From: Ruania alba
GTDB lineage: Bacteria > Actinomycetota > Actinomycetes > Actinomycetales > Beutenbergiaceae
Length of the DNA: 64,000 bases
Direction: 5' to 3'
Assembly: GCF_900105765.1 (NCBI RefSeq)
Contig: NZ_FNTX01000002.1
Location: 2,232,001-2,296,000 of the forward strand
Positions 9,514 through 17,615 of this stretch are shown here, in pieces; the stretch's first letter is position 1, and every line of letters begins with the position of its first letter. The position numbers and the translations under genes are program-made. The notes below the pieces were generated by a model that searched no databases, had not been told where the DNA came from, and worked only from the letters and a program-made list of their open reading frames with translations.

Positions 9514-10218
9514 TCAGCCGATCAGTCGCGCCGACTCCTGCGTGGCGATGCGGTCCACGTCGGCGTCCGGGTCTGCCACGAGGACCACGGAGCCGCCGTT
9601 CGCCCACGTGCCCACCATGCGACGGAGCAGGGCTGCCAATGCGTCGTTCGCCTCGTCGGTGGCATCGACCTGCACGAGCACCCGGTCCCCGGCGATGTCG
9701 GTGGCGAGAAGGTCGTCCTCCTGGTCGTCCCACCGGAGGGTGGCTCCAACTGAGGAGACAGGCTGGATCAGTGCATCCGGCTGACTCATCGCCTCAGCGG
9801 CACCGTCTACGGCGCCGGACGGGACGTCGTCGGCAGACATCGCCAGAGCCGGTAGGGCGATGACGATCACCACCGTGCTGCCTACGGGAGCGACGGACCG
9901 GTGCGTGACCAGGACGTCCGGTGCATCCTCGCCGAGGACGACCGTGGCGCCGCATGCCCACGTGGCCAATGCCCAGACGGCGGCCCGCCAGTGCGCCGGC
10001 AGGTCCAGTTGTACGTCGGTGCCGAGCTGGGCATCAGCCTCGTCGGCAAGCAGGTTCGCTGCCTTCGCTACCCAGGTGTGCAGGACGCGACCGGTGAGCT
10101 CGACGCGCTCGCCGGCGCGGCCGTACCAGGTGAGACGAGGCTGTCCGGGCTCGTTTGCCCAGCGGTCGAGGAGGGTCGCAAGAGGTGGCACGGCGGCAGG
10201 ATACGCGCCTGAAGGCAA
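9514..10218 (-). CDS. TIGR03089 family protein
   Basis: This 234-residue protein matches the actinobacteria-restricted TIGR03089 family, which resembles a shortened AMP-binding (acyl-CoA synthetase-like) N-terminal domain. The recognisable stretch is PRLTWYGRAGERVELTGRVL, followed by WVAKAANLL and a TWACGATVVLG segment. The adenylation core motifs and the C-terminal lid domain are absent, so enzymatic activity is doubtful. The function is unknown. The ATG at 10218 could instead be a GTG at 10191, where TATCCT lies six bases upstream as in a leaderless transcript. It is convergent with manA (stops three bases apart) and divergent from whiB. Confidence 0.85.
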   Translation of the reverse strand: MPSGAYPAAVPPLATLLDRWANEPGQPRLTWYGRAGERVELTGRVLHTWVAKAANLLADEADAQLGTDVQLDLPAHWRAAVWALATWACGATVVLGEDAPDVLVTHRSVAPVGSTVVIVIALPALAMSADDVPSGAVDGAAEAMSQPDALIQPVSSVGATLRWDDQEDDLLATDIAGDRVLVQVDATDEANDALAALLRRMVGTWANGGSVVLVADPDADVDRIATQESARLIG

Positions 10219-10240
10219 TCCCGCTGCATATCACTGTCGG

Positions 10241-10283
10241 GCTTGACTTTAGCGGGACAACACGCGTGTAATTTAAGTCAAGC
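10241..10283 (+). promoter_or_regulatory. whiB promoter embedded in a 9-bp perfect inverted repeat
   Basis: A TTGACT -35 box (10243-10248) and a TGTAAT -10 box (10267-10272) are separated by 18 bases. The arms GCTTGACTT (10241-10249) and AAGTCAAGC (10275-10283) form a perfect inverted repeat that overlaps the -35 box and the likely start site. This is the arrangement expected of an operator. A second small hairpin (GCGAGC at 10291-10296 with GCTCGC at 10303-10308) lies in the probable leader, 25 bases before the GTG. Confidence 0.6.
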
Positions 10284-10333
10284 AGAGGGAGCGAGCACCG
10301 TCGCTCGCACGAGTACGGACGATTGGGGAAGCT

Positions 10334-10657
10334 GTGTGGAACATCCTAGGCGAGGGGCCACTGACCTCCGGTGTGCCGCAACCTGAGCCGCGTCCGGAGC
10401 GCCCCTGGAGCTTTGGCGGGGTCGTCGAGGACGACGCTGCGCTCTCCTGGCAGGAGCGTGCGTTGTGCGCCCAGACCGATCCGGAAGCTTTCTTCCCCGA
10501 GAAGGGCGGCTCCACGCGTGAGGCGAAGCGGGTCTGCGTCTCGTGTGATGTGCGTGCCGAGTGTCTCGAGTACGCGCTCGCACACGACGAACGGTTCGGC
10601 ATCTGGGGTGGACTCTCGGAGCGTGAGCGGCGCAAGCTCAAGCGCCGTGCCCTCTGA
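10334..10657 (+). CDS. whiB2: WhiB family iron-sulfur transcriptional regulator (WhiB2/WhmD-like)
   Basis: This 107-residue protein has the four Fe-S cysteines C45, C68, C71 and C77 (C-X22-CXXC-X5-C), the GIWGG turn (90-94) and a basic RKLKRRAL tail for DNA contact. Known WhiB2/WhmD proteins bind a [4Fe-4S] cluster and act with the primary sigma factor in cell division and septation. The assignment to WhiB2 rests on position: this gene sits with the metallopeptidase, DUF3499 and phosphomannomutase as in M. tuberculosis (whiB2, Rv3260c). The start is GTG, and GGGGAAGC is the only nearby ribosome-site candidate. The glycosyltransferase at 10684 follows after 26 bases. Confidence 0.9.
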   Translation: MWNILGEGPLTSGVPQPEPRPERPWSFGGVVEDDAALSWQERALCAQTDPEAFFPEKGGSTREAKRVCVSCDVRAECLEYALAHDERFGIWGGLSERERRKLKRRAL

Positions 10658-10683
10658 GCACGCCTGAGCCCGACTATGACTTC

Positions 10684-13600
10684 ATGACCGCGAGCGAGAC
10701 TGGCGTGCGCGCCGTCGTCGTCGGCGCCGCAGCCTCCCGCTTCTTGCCGCACACCTTGGCCGCGCTGGCCTCGCAGACATCGCCACCGGACGAGATCATC
10801 CTGGCCGGCCTCGGGCAGGACCGCTCGGGTCAGGCCGAGACGTGGGAAGCGCTCGTGGTCGAGGCAGGTCTGGACCGTCGCCGGGTCCGGGTCGTTCCCG
10901 TCCCCGAAGCCGCCACCTTCGGTGCTGCCGTCCGGCGTGCGCTCGCGGTGGCGGAGCGAAATCGGCCAGGTGAGGACACGCCTGCGCAGGTGCATACGGA
11001 TCCCGCGTGGCTGTGGCTGCTGCACGATGATTCAGCCCCGCGGGAAGAAGCGCTGGCCGAGTTGCTCGGTACCGTCGAAGCATCCAAGGCAATCGCCATC
11101 GTCGGGAGCAAGCAGGTCGACTGGAATCAACCGGACCGGTTGATCTCGGTCGGGGTGCGGGCTACCCGTGGTGGCCTGCGATTCACCGGCATCGAGGACA
11201 AGGAGATCGACCAGGGGCAGCACGACGGCCGGGACGACGTTCTCGCGGTCGGCACGGCCGGGATGCTGATCAGGGCGGACCTGTGGCGCGCGCTGAACGG
11301 CCCCGACCCGGCTCTGGGACCGTTCGAGGACGGACGTGATCTGTGCCAACGCGCACGGCTCGCCGGGCACCGCGTGGTCGTCGCCCCACACGCTGTGGTG
11401 CGGCACGCGCGCGCGTCCTACCGAGGTGTGCGGGACTCGGCGAGCGCTCGCCCGGACCCGCGCCGCTCGTTCCTTTCGCGCCGCACCGCAGCCCTGCACC
11501 TGCGGCTGACCGACGCCCCGGCCCTGCTGGTGCCCATCCTGGCAGTCGCTGCCGTGGTCACGGGCGTGGTCCGGGCGTTGTGGCGGGTCAGCACCAAGGA
11601 GCTCAGCCTCGTTGGCCACGAGATCCTTGCGCCGCTGTTGGTGCTTGCCCGTCCGAACGCTGTGTGGCGGTCCCGACGGCGGGCGCGTCGGACTCGACGG
11701 CTGCCTGCCCGGCGGTTGCGACCGCTGCAGGCCAGTTGGCGGGATGTGTGGCGGCTGCGCCGGGACCGCCGGATGCAAGCGGCAGCCGCTCGCCGTGCCG
11801 CCCGCGCCCCCAGTGAGTTGGAGATCGCCGAACGCGCCGCGATGGCGCGCAAGCGCCGTATCACCGCTGCAGCCGTACTCGTGTTGGCGGGTGCAGTGGC
11901 AGCGGTCGCCGTTGTTCCGTCATTGCTCGCCGGATCGCTCATCGGCGGGGCGTTGCTGCCCGCGGACCCGGGGTTCGCCGGTCTTTGGCACGCCGCGACC
12001 TCCCCGTGGCTCGCCACGGGAGATGGTCTCAGCGGACCGCCCGACCCCCTCCTGCTCGCGCTCGTGCCCTTCTCGTTGCTCACCGGGGGAGCGTGGGGCG
12101 TCCCACTGCAGGTGACGCTCGCGGTCCTGCTGGCTCTTGCCGTACCCGGCGCTGCGCTGGGGGCTTGGTTTGCGGCCGGAGCGGCGACCCGCTCGACGCT
12201 GCTGCGCGCGTGGGCAGCCCTGGCGTGGGCGCTCGGCCCGCCTCTGCTGCTCGGTCTCGGCGCCGGGCGCGTGGGTGCGGTGCTCGCCCATGTCGCAATG
12301 CCACTGGTCGTACTCGGTGTAGTCCGTTCGCTCGGGCTCGACCGGCGCGACGTGGTGGTCTCCGGGATGGTAGGCGCCCAGCACGTGACCAGGCGTAGTG
12401 CGCCGGCGCAGGTGTCGGCACAGGAAGCCAAGCGGGCTCGGTTGGCTGCGCTCGCCGAGGTGGGTTCGACCGATACCGCGGCCGATGAGATTCCCGCGCC
12501 GAAGCAACCGAAGCGTCCCGCCGGGGGGTCAGCGCCGGAGGCCCCACAGGCCACTGTGATCTCGAGGATCTCCAGGGCTGGGTCACTCGGTGCCGCGGCC
12601 GCGGCCGGTCTCGCGTTCGCCCTGGCAGCGGCGGGTGCGCCGGTTCTGCTGCCTGCAGGCGTTGTCGCAGTTGTGGTGCTCGCCCTGACCCTGGGGCGTC
12701 GCCGTCGGCTTCCGACCGGGCGCGGTCGACTGGTGATCGTCTTGCTGCCGGCTCTTGTCCTGCTGGCGCCACTGCTCCAGTACGCGATGGCGCAGCCCGA
12801 AGGTTGGCGACTCCTCGTCGCCAACCCGGGGGCAGGCCTGGAGGTGGATGCCGGTGCCGCCTGGCTGCGGGCGCTCGGATGGCCCCAGACACCGGCGCCG
12901 GCGCCGTTCTTGCCATCGATCAGCAGCGAGTTGCCATTGGCCGCGACGGCGGTGCTCCTGGCAGCCGCGGTGCTCGCCCTGGTGCGTGGCACTGCACGCG
13001 CGCGTGCGATTCGGATCGGGTGGCTTCTGGTCACCATCGGCATCCTCGCTGCCGAGGCGTCGCTGCGCACCGTGGTGGGTGCGGGGCGAGGCACTGATGG
13101 AGGTATGGAAGCCGTGCACGGCTGGGCGGGACCGGGAACGTCGCTCGTGCTGGCTGGGCTGCTGGTCGCCGTCCTCTGCGGCGCGGACGGGTTGCGCGGC
13201 ACGCTCAGCGGGACCAGTTTCGGTTGGCGCCAGCTGAGTGCAGCGGTGGGGACCGTTGCGGTCACCGTGGCACTGCTCGCCACCGGCACTGCACACGCGG
13301 CCCGCGTGCTCGCCGAGCGCTCGGGCGAGGCTGAGGTCGAGGTGGCACTGATCAGCGGTCGGGGTGCGGAACCTGTGCCTGCGTTGGGTCGCGAGCTCCA
13401 AGGGTCGGCACAGCAGGCACGCGTGTTGGCACTCACCCCCACCTCCACGGGGCTGGATGCGCAGATCTGGCGCGGGAACGGCCCTCAGCTCACCGAGAGC
13501 TCGACCGTGGCCGATCTGTCCGCGTGGACAGCCGATCCCGAGAGCGACGCCGCGTCGACCGACCTGGCCACCGTCGTTGCGGAACTCGCGAACGGAACCG

Positions 13601-14163
13601 CCAGCGATGCAGCGAGCACTCTCGCCGAACATGCCATCGCCGTCGTGGTGGTCCCCGCAACGTCGGACGCCACGCGTGCCCCAGTGGACGCAGCCGCCCG
13701 TGCGCGATTGATCCCGGTGCTGGACGCGGTGCTCGGCCTGGACCAGGTGACCGAGAACGACTCCGGGGTGATCTGGCGCGTCAGCGTGGCCGAGGGGGCC
13801 ACCGACGCGGCGATCGCCCGTGCCCAGGTGTACGACGGCGATGGTGCTCTGGTGCAGAACATTCCCTCGAGCGCCGCGCGCCTGGGTGGTGCCGTCACCG
13901 CTGACGGCACCGAGCGCACTCTGGTGCTCGCTGAACGCGCGGACCCGGCCTGGCACGCCTGGCTCGGTGGGACACCGCTGCGCGCCATCGATACGGGGTG
14001 GCAACAGAGTTTCGCTATTCCCGACGGCGCCCGCGGTGAGCTCGAGATCCGCTACCACCCTGTATGGGTCACCCCGTGGCGGGTGGTCCTTGTCGTGGTG
14101 CTCGGCCTGACCGTGCTGCTCGCCCTGCCCACACGCAGACGACGAGGGGAGGACGCTCCATGA
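10684..14163 (+). CDS. giant GT2 glycosyltransferase with multi-TM membrane region
   Basis: This 1159-residue protein has an N-terminal GT2 domain (about 8-270): VVVGAAASRFLPHTLAAL start, LLHDDSAP with D115/D116, GTAGMLIRADLW and an FEDGRDLC acceptor motif. A first membrane segment lies near 280-300, and a basic Arg-rich cytoplasmic linker follows. About ten hydrophobic segments lie between ~395 and ~870, with a Lys/Pro-rich loop near 575-625. A long extracytoplasmic domain (about 875-1130) precedes a final membrane helix and an RRRR tail. Such fusions occur in actinobacteria next to whiB2 and DUF5719 and are presumed to make or export a wall glycan. Substrate unknown. The stop overlaps the DUF5719 start (ATGA). 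Confidence 0.85.
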   Translation: MTASETGVRAVVVGAAASRFLPHTLAALASQTSPPDEIILAGLGQDRSGQAETWEALVVEAGLDRRRVRVVPVPEAATFGAAVRRALAVAERNRPGEDTPAQVHTDPAWLWLLHDDSAPREEALAELLGTVEASKAIAIVGSKQVDWNQPDRLISVGVRATRGGLRFTGIEDKEIDQGQHDGRDDVLAVGTAGMLIRADLWRALNGPDPALGPFEDGRDLCQRARLAGHRVVVAPHAVVRHARASYRGVRDSASARPDPRRSFLSRRTAALHLRLTDAPALLVPILAVAAVVTGVVRALWRVSTKELSLVGHEILAPLLVLARPNAVWRSRRRARRTRRLPARRLRPLQASWRDVWRLRRDRRMQAAAARRAARAPSELEIAERAAMARKRRITAAAVLVLAGAVAAVAVVPSLLAGSLIGGALLPADPGFAGLWHAATSPWLATGDGLSGPPDPLLLALVPFSLLTGGAWGVPLQVTLAVLLALAVPGAALGAWFAAGAATRSTLLRAWAALAWALGPPLLLGLGAGRVGAVLAHVAMPLVVLGVVRSLGLDRRDVVVSGMVGAQHVTRRSAPAQVSAQEAKRARLAALAEVGSTDTAADEIPAPKQPKRPAGGSAPEAPQATVISRISRAGSLGAAAAAGLAFALAAAGAPVLLPAGVVAVVVLALTLGRRRRLPTGRGRLVIVLLPALVLLAPLLQYAMAQPEGWRLLVANPGAGLEVDAGAAWLRALGWPQTPAPAPFLPSISSELPLAATAVLLAAAVLALVRGTARARAIRIGWLLVTIGILAAEASLRTVVGAGRGTDGGMEAVHGWAGPGTSLVLAGLLVAVLCGADGLRGTLSGTSFGWRQLSAAVGTVAVTVALLATGTAHAARVLAERSGEAEVEVALISGRGAEPVPALGRELQGSAQQARVLALTPTSTGLDAQIWRGNGPQLTESSTVADLSAWTADPESDAASTDLATVVAELANGTASDAASTLAEHAIAVVVVPATSDATRAPVDAAARARLIPVLDAVLGLDQVTENDSGVIWRVSVAEGATDAAIARAQVYDGDGALVQNIPSSAARLGGAVTADGTERTLVLAERADPAWHAWLGGTPLRAIDTGWQQSFAIPDGARGELEIRYHPVWVTPWRVVLVVVLGLTVLLALPTRRRRGEDAP

Positions 14164-15689
14164 GTACCGACCGTCCGTGGCACCGCCGCGTACTGTCCGG
14201 TGTCGGACGCGCCGTCAGTGGCGTCGTCGTGCTTGCGCTCGCCGCCGCCGCGACGACTGCTGCCACCGTGCTGGAACGCGCGGACACCGATCCTGTCGCG
14301 CCCGTCCAGGTTGACGTCGGTGCCGCTCCACTGACGCTGGTGTGTCCCCCAGCCCCGGTACTGCCCACCGGAGACGGCGGCGACCTCGACTACGACGACG
14401 AGTTCGACAGTACGGCCGAGACCGACCTGCTCACCTCCGTGGTCGTTCCCGGCCGGGACGGGGCCGAACCGGACCCCGCGACTGCCGCACCTGTGGGAGG
14501 GGACGCCACCGAGATCGCTACCACGGGCGCGATCCGCCTGCTCGAGGTGACGGAGCCGCAGCCCACCGTGGTCGAGGCGCAGCCCTCCCAGGAGCGGACC
14601 GCACTCGCCGCCGGCGCCTCCGTGGCCAGGACCGATGCCGGTGACCTGCGCGGGCTGACGGCCGCTCCCTGTCAGCAGCCCACGTCGTCGGCGTGGCTGG
14701 TTGGCGGGCAGACCGAACTGGGCGCGAGCGCACGTCTGACGCTCACCAACCCGGGCAGTACCCCGGTGACGGCGACGGTGCAGCTGTGGGGAGCCACCGG
14801 CCCTGTCGAGGGCGAGGCAGTCGTGGCGATCCCGCCGGGCGAGACCCGCACCGCGCTGTTGGAATCGGTCACCCTGGAGCCACGGGTCGCCGTGCAGGTC
14901 CAGGCGGACGGCGGGCGCGTCACGGCCTCACTGCAGGAGACGGTGCTTGCTGGTCTCGTCCCCCAGGGCTCCGATGTGATCACGGCGGCGAGCGACCCCT
15001 CGACAGACCTGCTCGTTGGCCCGATCCCGATCTCGGCGGATCCCGGCACTGCAGCACTCCGGCTCGTCAACGCTGGGCAGGATCCTGCTCAGGTGTCGGT
15101 GGAGGTGCTCGGCGCCGAAGGCCCAGAGGATCTGCCCGGGGCACAGGAGCTCGTCGTCGAGCCGGGCACTGTGGCGGACATCGCGCTGGACGGGATCGAC
15201 GGCACGGCCGCCTCGCTGCGGGTGACCAGCGACCAACCGGTCACCGGTGCAGCCTTGGTGACCCGGGGCGGCGAATCGACTGACCTGGATCCCGACCAGC
15301 CGGTCGCCGAGCGGGCTTGGATGCCTGCCACCGGCGCGGTGGAGCACGGTCTTGTCTCCCTTGCCGGACTGGGGACACTGGTGGACCGCGCCAGCGTGAG
15401 CGTGACCAGCGCTGCTGGGAGTGATCAGACCGTCTCGGTGCGTGCCATCCGCGCCGACGGAACGTCGGCCGAAGCCGTTGACGTGCCGGTGCCGACCGGG
15501 GCTACCGTGCGCATCGGAGACGACCTGGACCTCACGGATGCGGTCGCCGTCGAGATCGTTGGAGACGACGTGCTCGCGAGCGCGATCCTCGTCTCCACCT
15601 CAGACAGCGGGGCGCTGGTCGGTCTGCTCCCGATGACTCCTGATGCGCACTCGGATCAAAGCATCGAGGTCCGGGTGGGCACGTCCTGA
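14160..15689 (+). CDS. DUF5719 family extracytoplasmic protein
   Basis: This 509-residue protein has an N-terminal signal anchor (about residues 15-37, Ala/Val rich after RRVLSGVGRAV). A long secreted part of repeated beta-rich units follows, with conserved pieces such as VLGAEGPEDLPGAQ and the tail VGLLPMTPD. The ATG at 14160 is coupled to the preceding glycosyltransferase by a four-base overlap. A longer frame from 14064 would lie inside that gene. The family is found beside the same large glycosyltransferase in other actinobacteria, so the two probably work together at the membrane. No catalytic motif is seen; function unknown. Confidence 0.85.
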   Translation: MSTDRPWHRRVLSGVGRAVSGVVVLALAAAATTAATVLERADTDPVAPVQVDVGAAPLTLVCPPAPVLPTGDGGDLDYDDEFDSTAETDLLTSVVVPGRDGAEPDPATAAPVGGDATEIATTGAIRLLEVTEPQPTVVEAQPSQERTALAAGASVARTDAGDLRGLTAAPCQQPTSSAWLVGGQTELGASARLTLTNPGSTPVTATVQLWGATGPVEGEAVVAIPPGETRTALLESVTLEPRVAVQVQADGGRVTASLQETVLAGLVPQGSDVITAASDPSTDLLVGPIPISADPGTAALRLVNAGQDPAQVSVEVLGAEGPEDLPGAQELVVEPGTVADIALDGIDGTAASLRVTSDQPVTGAALVTRGGESTDLDPDQPVAERAWMPATGAVEHGLVSLAGLGTLVDRASVSVTSAAGSDQTVSVRAIRADGTSAEAVDVPVPTGATVRIGDDLDLTDAVAVEIVGDDVLASAILVSTSDSGALVGLLPMTPDAHSDQSIEVRVGTS

Positions 15690-15732
15690 ACGGGCTGCCC
15701 GTCAGTGTCGCCACCGGGATCAGCCGCGGGCC

Positions 15733-16197
15733 TTAGCTTCCGTAGCCCGGGTCCACCTCATCCGGATCACGTCCGAGCATGTGCGCGATCTGCTCCACCA
15801 GGACGTCTCGGATCAAGACAACGATGTCCAATTCGTCCTCGCTGCGGGCAATCACGGGTTGGCGGTACACCACGATCCGGTGCCCCAGGCCAGCAGCAGG
15901 GTCCGCGGAGAAGTAACGGCCGAGCGGCACCGCACCGGTCTCCCACGGCGCGGGCGCACTGGGTGGCACCTCCTCCACGGCGACCTCCACGCCGTCCAGC
16001 TCCGGCCCGAGGTGCCGTTCCAGGTGCTCGAGCGTGCCGATCACCGCATCGTCGAACTTCTCGGCCCGGGTGCGCCACCCCGGCAGGGCCGGGGGCATCA
16101 GCGGACCGCGCACCCCGCGGCCGTGTCGGTCCCTGCGGCGCGGAGGACTGGCATAGGCGGAGCCGTGGGGGACCAGCGGACGAAAGGCCTCGGACAT
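15733..16197 (-). CDS. metallopeptidase family (zincin-like) protein with degenerate HExxH
   Basis: This is a 154-residue protein with the start at the ATG at 16197; the longer frame to 16425 runs across the divergent DUF3499 gene. It matches the zincin-like metallopeptidase family found beside DUF3499 in actinobacteria (Rv3259 region): LPGWRTRAEKFDDAV, VEVAVEEVPP, LGRYF and a C-terminal DPDEVDPGYG. Where catalytic members have HExxHH, this sequence has VEQIAHM, so both the first His and the Glu context are altered. Peptidase activity is therefore doubtful. It converges with DUF5719 and diverges from DUF3499 (82 bases between starts). Confidence 0.8.
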   Translation of the reverse strand: MSEAFRPLVPHGSAYASPPRRRDRHGRGVRGPLMPPALPGWRTRAEKFDDAVIGTLEHLERHLGPELDGVEVAVEEVPPSAPAPWETGAVPLGRYFSADPAAGLGHRIVVYRQPVIARSEDELDIVVLIRDVLVEQIAHMLGRDPDEVDPGYGS

Positions 16198-16278
16198 GGC
16201 ACCAGCCTGCCAGAGGAGAGCGGGCGACTCGGCGTGGCCCGCGCCGCGCGACGGATGCTGCGAGGTAGCGTGGGCCCC

Positions 16279-16677
16279 GTGAGACCGACTCGAGGGTGCA
16301 CCCGTTCCGCGTGCACGGCGCCTGCCGTGGCCACGCTCACCTACGTGTACTCGGACTCCACCGCCGTACTTGGCCCGCTCGCCACGCACGCCGAACCGCA
16401 CACCTACGACCTCTGCTCCGAGCACGCCGAGCGTCTCACGGTCCCTCGCGGATGGGACGTGGTGCGTCTGGCCACCGAGTTCGAACCGGCGCCCCCGAGC
16501 TCAGACGACCTGTTGGCTCTGGCGGACGCCGTCCGGGAGGCGTCCCGTGCGACACCGGCGCCATCGGTCCCTGCCGCACGTGGCCCTGTTGTGCCCGCCC
16601 CGGTCACCCAATCTCGACTGTCGCCCGAGACCGGGCGACGCGGTCATCTGCGGGTGATCCGCGGCGAGGACGAGTAG
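16279..16677 (+). CDS. DUF3499 family protein
   Basis: This 132-residue protein has the family signature: an N-terminal Cys pair (RGCTRSACTAPA), AVATLTYVYSDSTAVLGPL, HTYDLCSEHAERLTVPRGW and a basic C-terminus ending LRVIRGED. The two Cys near the start plus the Cys/His of DLCSEH suggest a zinc ribbon; that is inference. The GTG at 16279 places the Cys pair at the usual distance; an in-frame ATG 24 bases upstream is possible. The function is unknown, but the gene is a stable marker of the actinobacterial whiB2-pmm neighbourhood. Confidence 0.9.
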   Translation: MRPTRGCTRSACTAPAVATLTYVYSDSTAVLGPLATHAEPHTYDLCSEHAERLTVPRGWDVVRLATEFEPAPPSSDDLLALADAVREASRATPAPSVPAARGPVVPAPVTQSRLSPETGRRGHLRVIRGEDE

Positions 16678-16808
16678 TCAGCGACGCCGCTTTACTTCTG
16701 GAACGTATCCCGCGATGTGCCCCGGGACGGTAGTGTGTCGCGAACAGCGATGCGTTCTTCCGCGATCCCTGTCGGCAGAGTTGCTGGTACCAGTGGTGGG
16801 AGTGAACG

Positions 16809-17555
16809 ATGTCAGGACGCAGGCCGGTCGTCGCGATCAGTGGCAGGCGCGAGAACGCATCCTGGGGGCTGTGGGACCGGCGGGACACGGCCTTGCTCTC
16901 GTGGGACTATGTCCATGCCGTGCAGCACGCAGGAGCGGACGTCGCGATCCTTCCTCCAGGCGGCCATAGCGGGCAACTGACCCGCTTCGACGGGCTCATC
17001 ATTGCCGGTGGCGCTGACGTCGGCTCCCGTCGCTACGGTGAGCCCCCGCACCCAGAGGCTGATCCGGCGCCGAGCATCCAGGATGACCTTGAGTTCACCC
17101 TCCTGGCGGAAGCGCTGGCGCGGGGACTTCCTGTGCTGGGAATCTGCCGTGGAATGCAGATCCTCACGATCGCGAGTGGGGGCACCCTCATTCAGCACCT
17201 CCCGGACCAGCTCGATGCTGCGCAGCATCTCGAGGCGGACGGGGATTTTGGCTACCACCCAGTCTCCATCACCGCCGGCTCACGACTATCGAGCATCTAC
17301 GGTAGCGGCCCTAGCATCGTGCGAACGATGCATCACCAAGCGGCGGCCACGACGGGTTCCCTGCTCGTCACCGCCCGTGCCGACGACGGCACCATCGAGG
17401 CCGTCGAGGACCCCGCCAGAGCGTTCGTTGTGGGTGTGCAGTGGCACCCTGAGGTGGACAACGACGAGGAACTGTTCAGACAGTTCGTGATCCATGCGGC
17501 TTCGACCCACTCGTCGGACAGTGTGGCGTTGAGTCCGCTGAATGAGCTCGCCTGA
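16809..17555 (+). CDS. class I glutamine amidotransferase-like gamma-glutamyl hydrolase (peptidase C26/PuuD-like)
   Basis: This 248-residue protein has the class I GATase triad: C113 in GICRGMQ, H213 and E215 in QWHPE. It also has the AGGADV segment typical of the PuuD branch. PuuD-type enzymes hydrolyse gamma-glutamyl amide bonds such as gamma-glutamyl-GABA in the cytoplasm. No polyamine-catabolism genes are nearby. Instead the gene converges on a TupA-like ATP-grasp amide ligase (stops about 60 bases apart). A role in trimming or recycling a gamma-glutamyl-containing wall precursor is a hypothesis. The 131 bases upstream hold no gene. Confidence 0.85.
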   Translation: MSGRRPVVAISGRRENASWGLWDRRDTALLSWDYVHAVQHAGADVAILPPGGHSGQLTRFDGLIIAGGADVGSRRYGEPPHPEADPAPSIQDDLEFTLLAEALARGLPVLGICRGMQILTIASGGTLIQHLPDQLDAAQHLEADGDFGYHPVSITAGSRLSSIYGSGPSIVRTMHHQAAATTGSLLVTARADDGTIEAVEDPARAFVVGVQWHPEVDNDEELFRQFVIHAASTHSSDSVALSPLNELA

Positions 17556-17580
17556 GGAACAGGTGATTCCGAACGCATGC

Positions 17581-17607
17581 CAGGTGGGCTTGTTCGCCTG
17601 CCACCTG
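17581..17607. terminator. hairpin between convergent genes
   Basis: CAGGTGG (17581-17587) and CCACCTG (17601-17607) can pair over a 13-base loop, with further partial pairing inside. The hairpin lies between the convergent stops at 17555 and 17616 and could end transcription from both sides. There is no clear T run. Confidence 0.45.
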
Positions 17608-17615
17608 AACGATTG

